Shown piece after piece: positions 46,631 to 59,233 of a stretch of DNA of 64,000 bases; positions within the stretch are counted from its first letter, which is position 1, and each line of letters starts with the position of its first letter. The DNA is from Hydractinia symbiolongicarpus (lineage: Eukaryota; Cnidaria; Hydrozoa; Anthoathecata; Hydractiniidae), in the NCBI RefSeq assembly GCF_029227915.1, contig NC_079888.1:10401001-10465000 (forward strand). The letters run 5' to 3'. The translations under genes and the position numbers were made by a program. A model generated the notes under the pieces. The model was given only the letters and a program-made list of their open reading frames with translations. It ran no database searches and was not told where the DNA came from.

Positions 46631-49600
46631 TCATTGGACTACGACCTTCCAAGTCGTTTTCCAGGGCGCCACTGTCTTATAACACCGTCAACTACGTTAC
46701 AGGCATTTAAAGGCTGCGATGTAGCCTTTTACCGCCTAATAAAGGCCTTACACGTAAACTACATGGTTCCTCGCGCCTGCACAGGTTCCCAACGGTCTAG
46801 TCCATCCAATCTCAACGTACTAGGACCTCCCAAATCGTTTTCCAGTGCGCCATTGTCCTATAACATCGTCAACTACAGTTACAAGTTCTTAAAGGCTGTT
46901 ATATGACATTTTAAGGCCTACTAAAGGCCTTACACGTAAACTACGTAGTTTCACGCGCCTGCTAAGGTTTCCAACGGTCTAGTCCTTCCAATCTCAACGG
47001 ACTATGACCTCCCAAATCGTTCTCCAGTGCGCCATTGTCTTATAACACCAACAACTACGTTTAAAAGAACTTTAAAAGCTGTTATATGACCTTTTACGGA
47101 ACATAAAGGCGTCACACATAAAGTACGTTGTTCCACGGGTCTGTGCAAGTTGCCAACAGTCTACTTCTTCCAATCTGAAAGGACTACGACCTCCCAAGTG
47201 TTTTTCTAATGCGCCAATGCCTTATAAAACCCTTTACTAATTGTGCAGGCGTCTAAAGGCTGTAATACGGTCTTTTACGCCCTAGGAAAGGCCTTACACG
47301 TATATTACGTGGTTCCACGTGCCTGCGCAGGTTCCCAACGGTCTAGTCTTTCCGCTCTCAATGGACTACGGCGTTCAATGTCGTTTTCCAGTGCACAATT
47401 GCTTATAACAACCTGAACTACGTTTACAGACCTTTAAATACTATTATATGTCCTTTTACAGCCTCGTAAGGGCCCTACACATAAACTACGTGGTCTCACG
47501 TGCCAGCGCAGGTTTCCAGCTGTCTAGTCTTTCCAATTTCAACGGACTACGACGTGTGAAATCATTTTCCATTGCGTCAATGCTTCATAACACCGTGAAC
47601 TCCATTTACAGGCCTTTAAAGGCTGTTATATGAACTTTTACGGCTTAATAAAGGCCTTACACGTAAATTACGTGGTTCTACAAGCCTGTGCAGATTTCCA
47701 ACGGTCTAGTCCTTCCACTCTTAATAGAGTGCGTCGTCCCAAGTCGTTCTCCAGTGCGCCATTGTCCTATAACACCGTCAACTACGCTTAAAGAACTTTA
47801 AAGTCTGTTATATCACCTTTTACGGCCTACTAAAGACCTTACACGTAAACTACGTAGTTTCACGCGCCTGCTGAGGTTTCCAACGGTCTAGTCCTTCCAA
47901 TCCCAACGGACTAGGATGTCCCAAGTCGTTCTCCAGTGCGCCATTGTCTTATAACACCCTTTACTACTTGTGCAGGTGTCTAAAGGCTGTAATACGGTCT
48001 TTTACGCCCTAGGAAAGGCCTTACACGTATGTTACGTGGTTCCACGTGCCTCCGCAGGTTTCCAACGGTCTAGTCTTTCCACTTTCAATGGACTACGACG
48101 TTCCATGTCGTCCTCCAGTGCACCATTGCCTTATAACACCGTGAGCAACATTTACAGACCTTTAAATGCTATCATATGTCCTTTTACAGCCTCATAGATG
48201 CCTTACACCTAAATTACGTGGTTCCACGTGCCTTCGCAGGTTTCTTACTGTATCGTCCTTCCAATTTCAATGGACTACGACGTGTGAAATCATTTTCCAT
48301 TGCGTCAATGCTTTATAACACCGTGAACTCCATTTACAGGCCTTTAAAGGCTGTGATGTAGCCATTTATGCCTAATAAAAGCCTCACACAAAAATCACGT
48401 GGTTCCACGTTGCTGCGACGGTTCCCAACGGTCCAGTCCTTCCATTCTCAATGGACTACGACGTTCCATGTCGTCTTCCAGTGCACCATTGCCTAATAAC
48501 ACCGTGAACAACATTTACAGACCTTTAAATGCTATCATATGTTCTTTTACAGCATCATAGATGCCTCACACCTAAATTACGTGGTTCCACGTGCCTGCGC
48601 AGGTTTCCAACTCTCTAGTCCCTCTAGCAAAGGTTCCCAACGGTCTAGTGAAATCATTTTCCATTGCGTCAATGCTTTATAACACCGTGAATTCCATTTA
48701 CAGGTCTTTAAAGGCTGTGATGTGGCCATTTACAGCCTAATAAGAGCCTTACATGTAAACTACATGCACCACGTCCCTCCAGAACTACCCAACGCTCTAG
48801 TCCTTCTAATTTCCATGGACTATTACTTCCCATATCGCTTTCCACTGCGCCATTGCCTTAGAACATCGTCATTTTCATTTACAAGTTCTTAAAGGCTGTT
48901 ATATGACCTTTTACGGCCTAATAAAAGTCTTACAAGTAAACTACATGGTATCATCGCGGCTGCACAGGTTCCCAACGGTTTAGTCCATCCAATCTCAACG
49001 GACTACGACCTCCCAAATTGTTTTCCAGTGCGCCATTGTCCTATAACATCGTCAACTACAGTTACAAGTTCTTAAAGGCTGTTATATGACATTTTACGGC
49101 CTACTAAAGGCCTTACACGTAAACTACGTAGTTCCACGCGCCTGCTGAGGTTTCCAATGGTCTAGTCCTTCCAATCTCAACGGACTAGTATGTCTCAAGT
49201 CGTTCTCTAGTGCGCCATTGTCTTATAACACCAACAACAACGCTTAAAGAACTTTAAAGGCCGTTATATGACCTTTTACGGAATCAAAAAGGCGTTACAC
49301 ATAAAGTACGTGGTTCCACGGGTCTATGCAAGTTGCCAACGGTCTAGTTCTTCCAATCTCAAAGGACTACGACGTCCCAAGTCTTTTTCTAATGCGCCAA
49401 TGCCTTATAACACCCTTTACTACTTGTGCAGGCGTCTAAAGGCTGCAATACGGTCTTTTACGCCCTAGGAAAGGCCTTACACGTATATTACGTGGGTCCA
49501 CGTGCCTGCGCAGGTTTCCAACGGTCTAGTCTCTCCGCTCTCAATGGACTACGACGTTCAATGTCGTTTTCCAGTGCACCATTGCCTTATAACACCCTGA

Positions 49601-52600
49601 ACTACGTTTACAGACTTTTAAATACTATTATAAGTCCTTTTACGGCCTCTTATAGGCCTTACACGTAAACTACGTAGTTCCACGCGCCTGCTAACGTTTC
49701 CAACGGTCTAGTCCTTCCAATCTCAACCGACTAGGATGTCCCAAGGCGTTCTCCAATGTGCCATTGTCTTATAACAATGTGAACTACGTTTACAAGCGTT
49801 TAAAGGCTGTTATATGACCTTTTACGGCCTAATAAAGGCCTTACACATAAATCACGCCGTTCCACGTGCCTGCGCAGGTTTCCAACGGTCTAGTCCTTCC
49901 ACTCTTAATAGACTGCGTCGTCCCAAGTCGTTTTCCAGTGCGCCATTGTCCTATAAGACCGTCAACTACGTTTACAGGCAATTAAAGGCAATAATATAGC
50001 CTTTTACACCTAATAAAAGTATTACTCATAAATCACGTGGTTCCACGTGCCTGCGCAGGTTTCCAACAGAGCTCCACTCTCATTGGACTACGACGTTCAA
50101 TGTCGTTTTCCATTGCACCATTGCCTTATAACACCCTGAACTACGTTTACAGACCTTTAAATACTATTATATGTCTTTTTACAGCCTCGTAAAGGCCCTA
50201 CACATAAACTACGTGGTTACACGTGCCTGCGCAGGTGTCCAACTGTCTAGTCCTTCCAATCTCAACGGACTACGACGTGTGAAATCATTTTCCATTGCGT
50301 CAATGCTTTATAACACCGTGAACTCCATTTACAGGCCTTTAAAGGCTGTTATATGAACTTTTACGGCCTAATAAAAGCCTGACATGTAAGCTACATGGCT
50401 CCTCGCGCCTGCACAGGTTCCCAACGGTCTAGTTGATCCAATCTCAACGCAATACGACCTCTGAAATCGTTTCCAGTGCGCCATTGTCTTATAACACTGT
50501 GAACTTCGTTTACAGGCCTTTAAAGCCTGTGATGTGGCCTTTTACGCCAAATAAAGGCGTCACACATCAGTCACGTTGTTCCACGCTGCTGCGAAGGTTC
50601 CCAACGGTCTAGTCCTTCCAATCTCAACGGACTACGACCTCCCAAATCGTTCTCCAGTGCGCCATTGTCTTATAACACCAACAACAACGTTTAAAGAACT
50701 TTAAAGGCTGTTATATGACCTTTTACGGAATCATAAAGGCTTTACACGTAAACTACGTAGTTCCACGCGCCTGCTGAGGTTTCCAACAGTCTAGTCCTTC
50801 CAATCCCAACGGACTAGGATGTCCCAAGTCGTTCTCCAGTGCGCCATTGTCTTATAACACCCTTTACTACTTGTGCAGGTGTCTAAAGGCTGTAATACGA
50901 TCTTTTACGCCCTAGGAAAGGCCTTACACGTATGTTACGTGGTTCCACGTGCCTGCGCAGGTTTCCAACGGTCTAGTCTTTCCGCTCTCAATGGACTACG
51001 ACGTTCAATGTCGTTTTCCATTGCACCATTGCCTTATTATACCCTGAACTACGTTTACAGACCTTTAAATACTATTATATGTCTTTTTACAGCCTCGTAA
51101 AGGCCCTACACATAAACTACGTGGTTACACGTGCCTGCGCAGGTTTCCAACTGTCTAGTCCTTCCAATCTCAACGGACTACGACGTGTGAAATCATTTTC
51201 CATTGCGTCAATGCTTTATAACGCCGTAAACTCCATTTACAGGCCTTTAAAGGCTGTTATATGAACTTTTACGGCCTAATAAAAGCCTGACATGTAAGCT
51301 ACATGGCTCCTCGCGCCTGCACAGGTTCCCTACGGTCTAGTCGATCCAATCTCAACGGAATACGACCTCCGAAATCGCTTCCAGTGCGCCATTGTCTTAT
51401 AACACTGTGAACTTCGTTTACAGGCCTTTAAAGGCTGTGATGTGGCCTTTTACGCCAAATAAAGGCGTCACACATCAGTCACGTTGTTCCACGCTGCTGC
51501 GAAGGTTCCCAACGGTCTAGTCCTTTTATTCTCATTGGACTACGTCGTCCCAAGTCATTTTCCAGCGCGCCCTTGTCTTATAACACCGTCAGCTACGTTT
51601 ACAGGCATATAAAGGCTGCGATGTAGCCATTTACAGCGTAATAAGAGCCTTACATGTAAACTACATGCACCACGTCCCTCAAGAACTACCCAACGCTCTA
51701 ATCCTTCTAATCTCCACGGACTATTACTTCGCATATCGTTTTCCACTGGGCCATTGCCTTAGAACATCGTCAACTTCATTTACAAGTTCTTAAAGGCTGC
51801 TATTTGGCATTTTATGGTCTACTAAAGGCCTTACACGTAAATTACGTGGTTCCACGAGCCTGCGCAGGTTTCCGTGCCTTCTCAAGTCGCTTTCCAGTGC
51901 GCCATTGTCTTATAACACCGTCAATTACATTTACAAGTTCTTAAAGGCTGCTATTTGGCATTTTATGGTCTACTAAAGGCCTTACACGTAAATTACGTGG
52001 TTCCACGAGCCTGCGCAGGTTTCCGTTATATGACATTATACGGCCTACTAAAGGCCTTACAAGTAAATTACGTGGTTCCACGGGACTGTGCAGGTTTCCA
52101 ACGGTCTAGTCCTTCCACTCTCAATAGACTACGTCGTCTCAAGCTGTTCTCCAGTGCGCCATTGTCCTATAACACCGTCAACTACGTTTACAGGCAATTA
52201 AAGGCTGTGATATAGCCTTCTACGCTTAATAAAGGCCTTACACGTAACTTAACTACATTTACAGACCTTCGAATGCTATTATATGTCCTTTTACGGCCCT
52301 TACACGTAAACTACGTGGTTCCACGTGCCTGCACAGGTTCTCAACGGTCTGGTCCTTCCAATCTCATCGAACTGGGACGTTCCAAGTCGTTTTCCAACAG
52401 AGTAGTCGCTCCACCCTAATTGGACTACGACGTTCCAAGCCGTTTTCCAGTGCGCCATTGTCTTATAAAATTGTGAACTACATTTACAGACTTTTAAATG
52501 CTATTATATGTCCTTTTGCGGCCCTTACACGTAAACTACGTGGTTCCACGTGCCTGCGCAGGTTCTCAACGATCTGGTCTTTCCGCTCTCAACGCACTAC

Positions 52601-55600
52601 GTCGTCCGAAATCGTTTTCCAGTGCGCAATTGTCTTATAACACCAACAACTACGTTTAAAGAAATTTAAAGGCTGTTATATGACTTTTTACGGAATCATA
52701 AATGTTTTACGCATAAACTACGTGGTTCCACGGGTCTGCGCAAGTTGCCAACGGTCTAGTTCTTCCATTCTCAAAGAACTACGACGTCCCAAGTCGTTTT
52801 CTTCTGCGCCATTGCCTTATAACACCCTGAACTACTTGTGCAGGCCTCTTAAGGCTGTGACATAGACTTCTACGCCTAATAAAGCCCTTACACGTAAATC
52901 ACGTGGTTCCACGTGCCTGCGCAGGTTTTCAACAGAGTAGTCGTTCCACCTTCATTGGACTACGACGTTCCATGTCGTTTTCCAGTGCACCATTGCCTTA
53001 TAACACCGTGAACACCGTGAATTTACAGACCTTTAAATACTATTATATGTCCTTTTACAGCCTCGTAAAGGCCTTACCTGTGAATAACGTGGTTCCACGT
53101 TTCCGCGCAGGTTCCCAACGGTCTATTCCTTCCACTCTCAATGGACTGGGACGATCCAAGACGTTTTCCCGTGCACCATTGTCCTATAACACCGTCATCT
53201 ACGTTTGCAGGCATTTAAAGGCAGTGATATAGCCTTTTACGCCTAATAAAGTCCTTACACATAAATCAAGTGGTTCCACGTGCCTGCGCAGTCATCCAAC
53301 AGAGTAGTCGCTCCACTCTCATTGGACTACGACGTTCCGAGTCGTTTTCCAGGGCGCCATTGTCTTTTGACACCGTCAATTACGTTTACAGGCATTTAAA
53401 GGCTGTGATATAGCATTTTGCCGTCTAATAAACGCCTTACACATAAACTACGTGGTTCCACGTGCCTCCGCAGGTTTCCAACTGTCTAGTCCTTCCAATC
53501 TCAACGGACTACGACGTGTGAAATCATTTTCCATTGCGTCAATGCTTTATAACTCCGTGAACTCCACTTACAGGCCTTTAAAGGCTGTTATATGACCTTT
53601 TACGGAATCATAAAGGGCTTACACATAAACTACGTGGTTCCGCGGGTCTGTGCAAGTTGCCAACGGTCTAGTTCTTCCAATGTCAAAGGACTACGACGTC
53701 CCAAGTCTTTGTCTAATGCGCCAATGCTTTTTAACACCCTTTACTACCTATGCAGGCGTCTAAAGGCTGTGATGTGGCCTTTTACGCCTAATAAAAGCCT
53801 CACACATAAATCACGTGGTTACACGCGGCTGCGAAGATTCCCAACGGTCTAGTCCTTCCATTTTCATTGGACTACGTCGTTACAAGTCATTTTCCAGTGC
53901 GCCAATGTCTTATAACACTGTGAACTACGTTTACAGGCCCTTAAAGGATGTTATATTACCTTTTTTGGCCTAATAAAGGCCTTACACAAAAATCACGTTG
54001 TTCCACGTGCCTGCGCAGAATTCCAACAGAGTATTCGGTCCACTCTCATTGGACTACGACCTTCCAAGTCGTTTTCCAGGGCGCCACTGTCTTATAACAC
54101 CGTCAACTACGTTTACAAGCTTTTAAGGGCTGTTATATGATCTTTTAGGCGTAATAAAAGACCTACATGTAAACTACATGGTTCCACGTGCCTGCGCAGG
54201 TTCCCAACGGTCTAGTCCTTCCAATCTCAACGAACTAGGATGTCCCAAGTCGTTCTTCAGTGTGCCATTGCCTTATAACATCGTCAACTACATTTACATT
54301 TCTTAAAGGCTTTTATGTGACATTTCACGGCCTGCTAAGGGCCTTAGACGTAAACTATGTATTTCCACGCGCCTCCGCAAGTTTCCAACGGCTAGTCTTT
54401 CCGCTCTCAATGGACTATGTCGTTTTCCATTGCACGATTGCCTTATAACACCCTGAACTACGTTTATAGACCTTTAAATACTATTATAAGTCCTTTTACA
54501 GCCTAATAAAGGCCTTACACGTAATTTACGTGGTTCCACGAGCCTGCGCAGGGTTCCAACGGTCTACTCCTTCCACTCCCAATAGACTGCGTCGTCCCAA
54601 GTGGCTTTCCAGTGCGCCATTGTCCTATAACACCGTGAACTACGTTTACACGCAATTAAAGGCAATGATATAGCATTTTACGCCTATTAAAATCCTTACA
54701 CATAAATCAAGTGGTTCCACGTGCCTGCGCAGGTTTCCAACAGAGTAGTAGCTCCACTCTCATTGGCCTACTACGTTCCAAGTTGTTTTCCACGGTGCTA
54801 TTGTCTTATAACACTGTGAACTTTGTTTACAGGCCTTTAAAGGCTGTTATATGATCTTTTACGGCCTAATATAAGCCTTACATGTAAATTACATGCACCA
54901 CGTCCCTCCACAACTACTCAACGCTTTAGTCCTTCTAATTTCCACGGACTATTACTTCCCATATCGCTTTCCAGTGCGCCAATGTCTTATATCATCGTCA
55001 ACTACAGTTACAAGTTCTTAAAGGCCGTTATATGACACGTAAACTACGTAGTTCCACGCGCCTGCTAAGGTTTCGAACGGTCTAGTCCTTCCAATCTCAA
55101 CGGACTAGGATGTCCCAAGTCGTTCTCCAGTGCGCCATTGTCTTATAACACCAACAACTACGTTTAAAGAATTTTAAAGGCTGTTATATGACCTTTTACG
55201 GAATCATAAAGGCCTTCCACATAAACTACGTGGTTCCACGTGCCTGCGCAGGTTTCAACAGAGTAGTCGCTCTACTCTTATTGGACTGCGACGTTCCAAG
55301 TCGTTTTCCAGTGCGCCATTGCCTTATAATACCTTGAACTACATATACAGACCTTTAAATGCTATTATATGTCCTTTTACGGCTTCTTATAGGCCTTACA
55401 CGTACACTACGTGGTTCCTCACACCTGAGCAGGCATCCAAAAGTCTAGGCTTTCCACTCTCAATGCACTACGACGTCTTAAATTGTTTTCCAGTGCGTCA
55501 TTGTCTTATAACACCAACAACTACGTTTAAAGAACTTTAAGGGCTGTTATATGACCTTTTGCGGAATCATAAAGGCCTTACACGTAAATCACGTCGTTCC

Positions 55601-57833
55601 ACGTGCCTGCGGAGGTTTCCAACAGAGTAGTCGTTCCACCCTCATTGGACTACGACGTTCCATTTCGTTTGCCAGTGCACCATTGCCTTATAACACCGTG
55701 AACTACATTTACAGACCTTTAAATACTATTATATGTCCTTTTACAGCCTCGTAAAGGCCTTACCTGTGAATTGTGTGGTTCCACGTTTCCGCGCAGGTTC
55801 CCAACGGTCTATTCTTTCCACTCTCAATGGACTACGTCGTCCCAAGTCATTTTCCAGTGCGCCTTAGCCTTATAAAACCTTTGACTACTTGTACATGCCT
55901 CTAAAGGAAGTAATACGGTCTTTGCCGCCCAATTAAGGCCTTACACGTGAATTACGTGGTTCCACGAGCCTGCGCAGGTTTCCAACGGTCTAGTCCTTCC
56001 ACTCGCAATAGACTGTGTCGTCCCAAGTCGTTTTCCAGTGCGCCATTGTCCTATAACACCGTAAAACTACGTTTACAGGCAATTAAAGGCTATGATATAG
56101 CCTTTTACGCCTTATAAAAGCCTTGCACATAAATCACGTGGTTCCACGTGCCTGCGCAGGCTTCCAACAGAGTAGTCGTTTTTCAGGGCGCCATTGTCTT
56201 TTAACACCGTCAATTGCGTTTACAGGCATTTGAAGGCTGTTATATGGCCTTTTACGGCCTAAAAATGGCCTTACACATAAATCACGCCGTTCCACGTGCC
56301 TGCGCAGGTTTCCAACGGTCTAGTCCTTCCACTCTCAATAGACTGCATCGTCCCAAGTCGTTTTCCAGTGCGCCATTGTCCTATAACACCGTCAACTACG
56401 TTTACAGGCAATTAAGGGCAATGATATAGCCTTTTACGCCCAATAAAGGCCTTACACATAAACTACGTGGTTCCACGTGCCTGCGCAGGTTTCAACAGAG
56501 TAGTCGCTCCACTCTTATTGGACTGCGACTTTCCAAGTCGTTTTCCAGGGCGCCATTGTCTTATAACACTGTGAACTTCGTTTACAGCCCCTTAAAGGCT
56601 GTTATATGACCTTTTACGGCCTAATAAAAGCCTTACATGTAAGCTGAATGGTTCCTCGCGCCTGCACAGGTGCCCATCGGTCTAGTCAATCCAATCTCGA
56701 CGGACTACGACCTTCCAAATCGTTTACCAGTGCGTCATTGTCTTATAATATCGTCAACTACATTCACAAGTTTTTAAAGGCTGCTATAAGACATTTTACG
56801 GTCTACTAAAGGTCTTACACATAAATTACGTGGTTTCACGAGCCTGCGCAGGTTTCTAACGGTCTAGTCCTTCCACTCCCAATAGACTGCTTCGTCCCAA
56901 GTCGTTTTCCAGTGCGCCATTGTCTTACAACACCAACAACTACGTTTAAAGAACTTTAAAGGCCGTTATATGACCTTTTACCGAATCATAAAGGTTACAC
57001 ATAAACTACGTGGTTCCACGTTCCTACGCAGGTTTCCAACGCTCTAGTCTTTCCACTCTCAATGGACTACGACGTTCCAAGTCGTTATCCAGGGCGCCAT
57101 TGTCTTTTAACACCGGCAATTACGTTTACAGGCATTTAAAGGCGGTGATATAGCCTTTTGCCGTCTAATAAGGACCTTACACGTAAATCATCCGCGTGCC
57201 CACGCAGGTTTTTCACAGAGTAGTCGCTCCACTCTCATTGGACTACGACGTTCCAAGTCGTTTTCCAGTGCGCCATTCTCTTATAACACCGTGAACTAAA
57301 TTAACAGACCTTTAAATGCTATTATATGTCCTTTTACAGCCTCTTATAGGTCTTACACGTAAACTACGCGGTTCTTCACACCTGCGCAGGCATCCAACAG
57401 TCTAGGCTTTCCACTCTCAATTGACTACGACGTCCGAAGTTGTTTTCCAGTGCGTCATTGTCTTATAACACTAACAACTACGTTTAAAGAACTTTAAGGG
57501 CTGTTATATGATCTCTTGCGGAATCATAAAGGCCTTACACGAAAATCACGTGTTTCCACGTGCGTGCGCAGGTCCCAACGGTCTAGTCCTTCCAATCTCA
57601 ACGAAATACGACTAGTCAAAACGTTTTCGATTGCGTGACCGCATTATAACACCGTGAACTCCGTTTACAGGTATTTAAAAGCTGTGATATAGCCTTTTGC
57701 CAGCTAATAAAGGCTTTTCACGTAATTCACGGGTTTCCACATGCCTGTACAGGTTCCCAACAGGGTAGTCCCTCCACTCTCAATAATCTGCGTCGTCCCA
57801 AGTTGTTTTCCAGTGCGCCATTGTCTTATAACA

Positions 57834-57858
57834 CATAACATAACATAACATAACATAA
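57834..57858 (+). repeat. CATAA pentanucleotide microsatellite inside a monomer
   Basis: Five tandem CATAA units replace the usual ACACCGTGAAC segment of the monomer. It probably arose by slippage from the TTATAACAC sequence found at this point in every monomer. Confidence 0.9.
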
Positions 57859-58321
57859 CTGCGTTTACAGGCCTTTAAAAGTGTTATATGACCCTTTACG
57901 GAATCATAAAGCCCTTACATGTAAACTACGTGGTCCCACTTGCCTGCGCAGCTTTCCAACGGTCTAGTCCTTCCACTCTCAATGGACTACGACGTCCGAA
58001 GTTGTCGCCATGGACTGATAACGCCCTCAAGTACGCGTACAGGCCTCTAAAGGCCGTATTACGGCCTTTGTGGTGCATATAAGGTCATTCACGTAAATTA
58101 CGTGGTTCCATGTGCCTTCGCAGTTTCCCAACAGAGGAGTCCTTCCAATCTCAATGGACTACGTCGTGCCAAGACGTTTTCCAGTGCGCTATTGTCTTAT
58201 AACACCGTCAACTGCGTTTACAGGCCCTTAAAAGCTCTTATATGACCTTTTACGGAATCATAAAGGCCTTCCACGTAAACTACGTGGTTCCACTTGCATC
58301 TGCAGGTTCCAAACGGTCTAG

Positions 58322-59024
58322 TCATTCCAATCTCAACAAAATACGACGTGTCAAATTGTTATCCCTTGCGCCACCGCCTTATAACACCGTGATCTCCGTT
58401 TAAAGGCATTTAAATGCTGTGATACAGACTTTTCATGCCTAATAAAGGCCTTACACGTAATTCACGTGTTTCCACGTGCCTGCGGAAGTTCCCAACGGTC
58501 TCTCCAAGTCATTTTCGAGTGCGCCATTGTCTTATAACACCAAAAACTACGTTTATGGAGCTTTAAAGGCCGTAATACGGCCTTTTGCCGCGTAATGAAG
58601 GCCTTACACATAAATTACGTGGTTCCATGTGCCTGTACAAGTTCCCAACGGAGTATTACCTCCACTCTCAATGGTGTTCGTCGTCCTAAGTCGTTTTCCA
58701 GTGCACCATTGCTTCATAACACCGTGAACTGCGTTTCCAGGCATATAAAAGTTATTATATGACTTTTTACAGCCTACTAAAGGCATTACACGCAAATTAC
58801 GTGGTTCCACGAGCCTGCGCAGGTTCCCAACGTTTTAGTCCTGCCAGTCTCAATGGACAACATCGGCCTAAGTTTTGTTGCAGTGCACCATTGTCTTATA
58901 CCACCAAAAACTACGTTTACAGAACTTTAAGGGCTGTTACATGATCTCATACGCCCTAGTAGGCACGCGGAGCCACTTGTTTTACGTGTGCCTTACACGT
59001 AAAACAAGTGGCTCCGCGTGCCTT
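58322..59024 (+). repeat. Higher-order block V, copy 1 (offset 2,900 bp)
   Basis: About 700 bp repeated at 61,222-61,924. It includes an atypical short monomer (CCAACGGTCTCTCCAAGT) and ends at the long inverted repeat. Homology stops immediately after the inverted repeat in both copies. Confidence 0.85.
58962..59022. repeat. Perfect 28-bp inverted repeat with 5-base loop
   Basis: The arms at 58,962-58,989 and 58,995-59,022 are perfectly complementary around GCCTT. The right arm is the normal monomer segment (ACACGTAAAACAAGTGG, then CTCCGCGTGCC). The left arm is an inverted extra copy inserted after CTAGTA. It should extrude as a strong cruciform. Confidence 0.95.
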
Positions 59025-59198
59025 CGCAGGTACCCAACGCTCTAGTTCTTCCACTCTCTATGGACTACGACATCCCAGGTCGTCTTCTATTGCGCGATTG
59101 CCTTATAACACTCTTAACTACTTGTGCAGGCAACTAAAGGCTGTAATACGGCCTTTTACGCCCTAGTAAAGGCCTTACACGTAAATTACGTGGTTCCA

Positions 59199-59233
59199 CG
59201 GAAAGACTAGACCGTTGGGGTCTAGTCTTTCCG
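59199..59233. repeat. 15-bp fold-back inverted repeat in the satellite
   Basis: CGGAAAGACTAGACC (59,199-59,213) and GGTCTAGTCTTTCCG (59,219-59,233) pair perfectly around GTTGG. The right arm is normal monomer sequence. The left arm is its inverted copy, replacing the usual GTGCCTGCGCAGG region. Confidence 0.95.
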
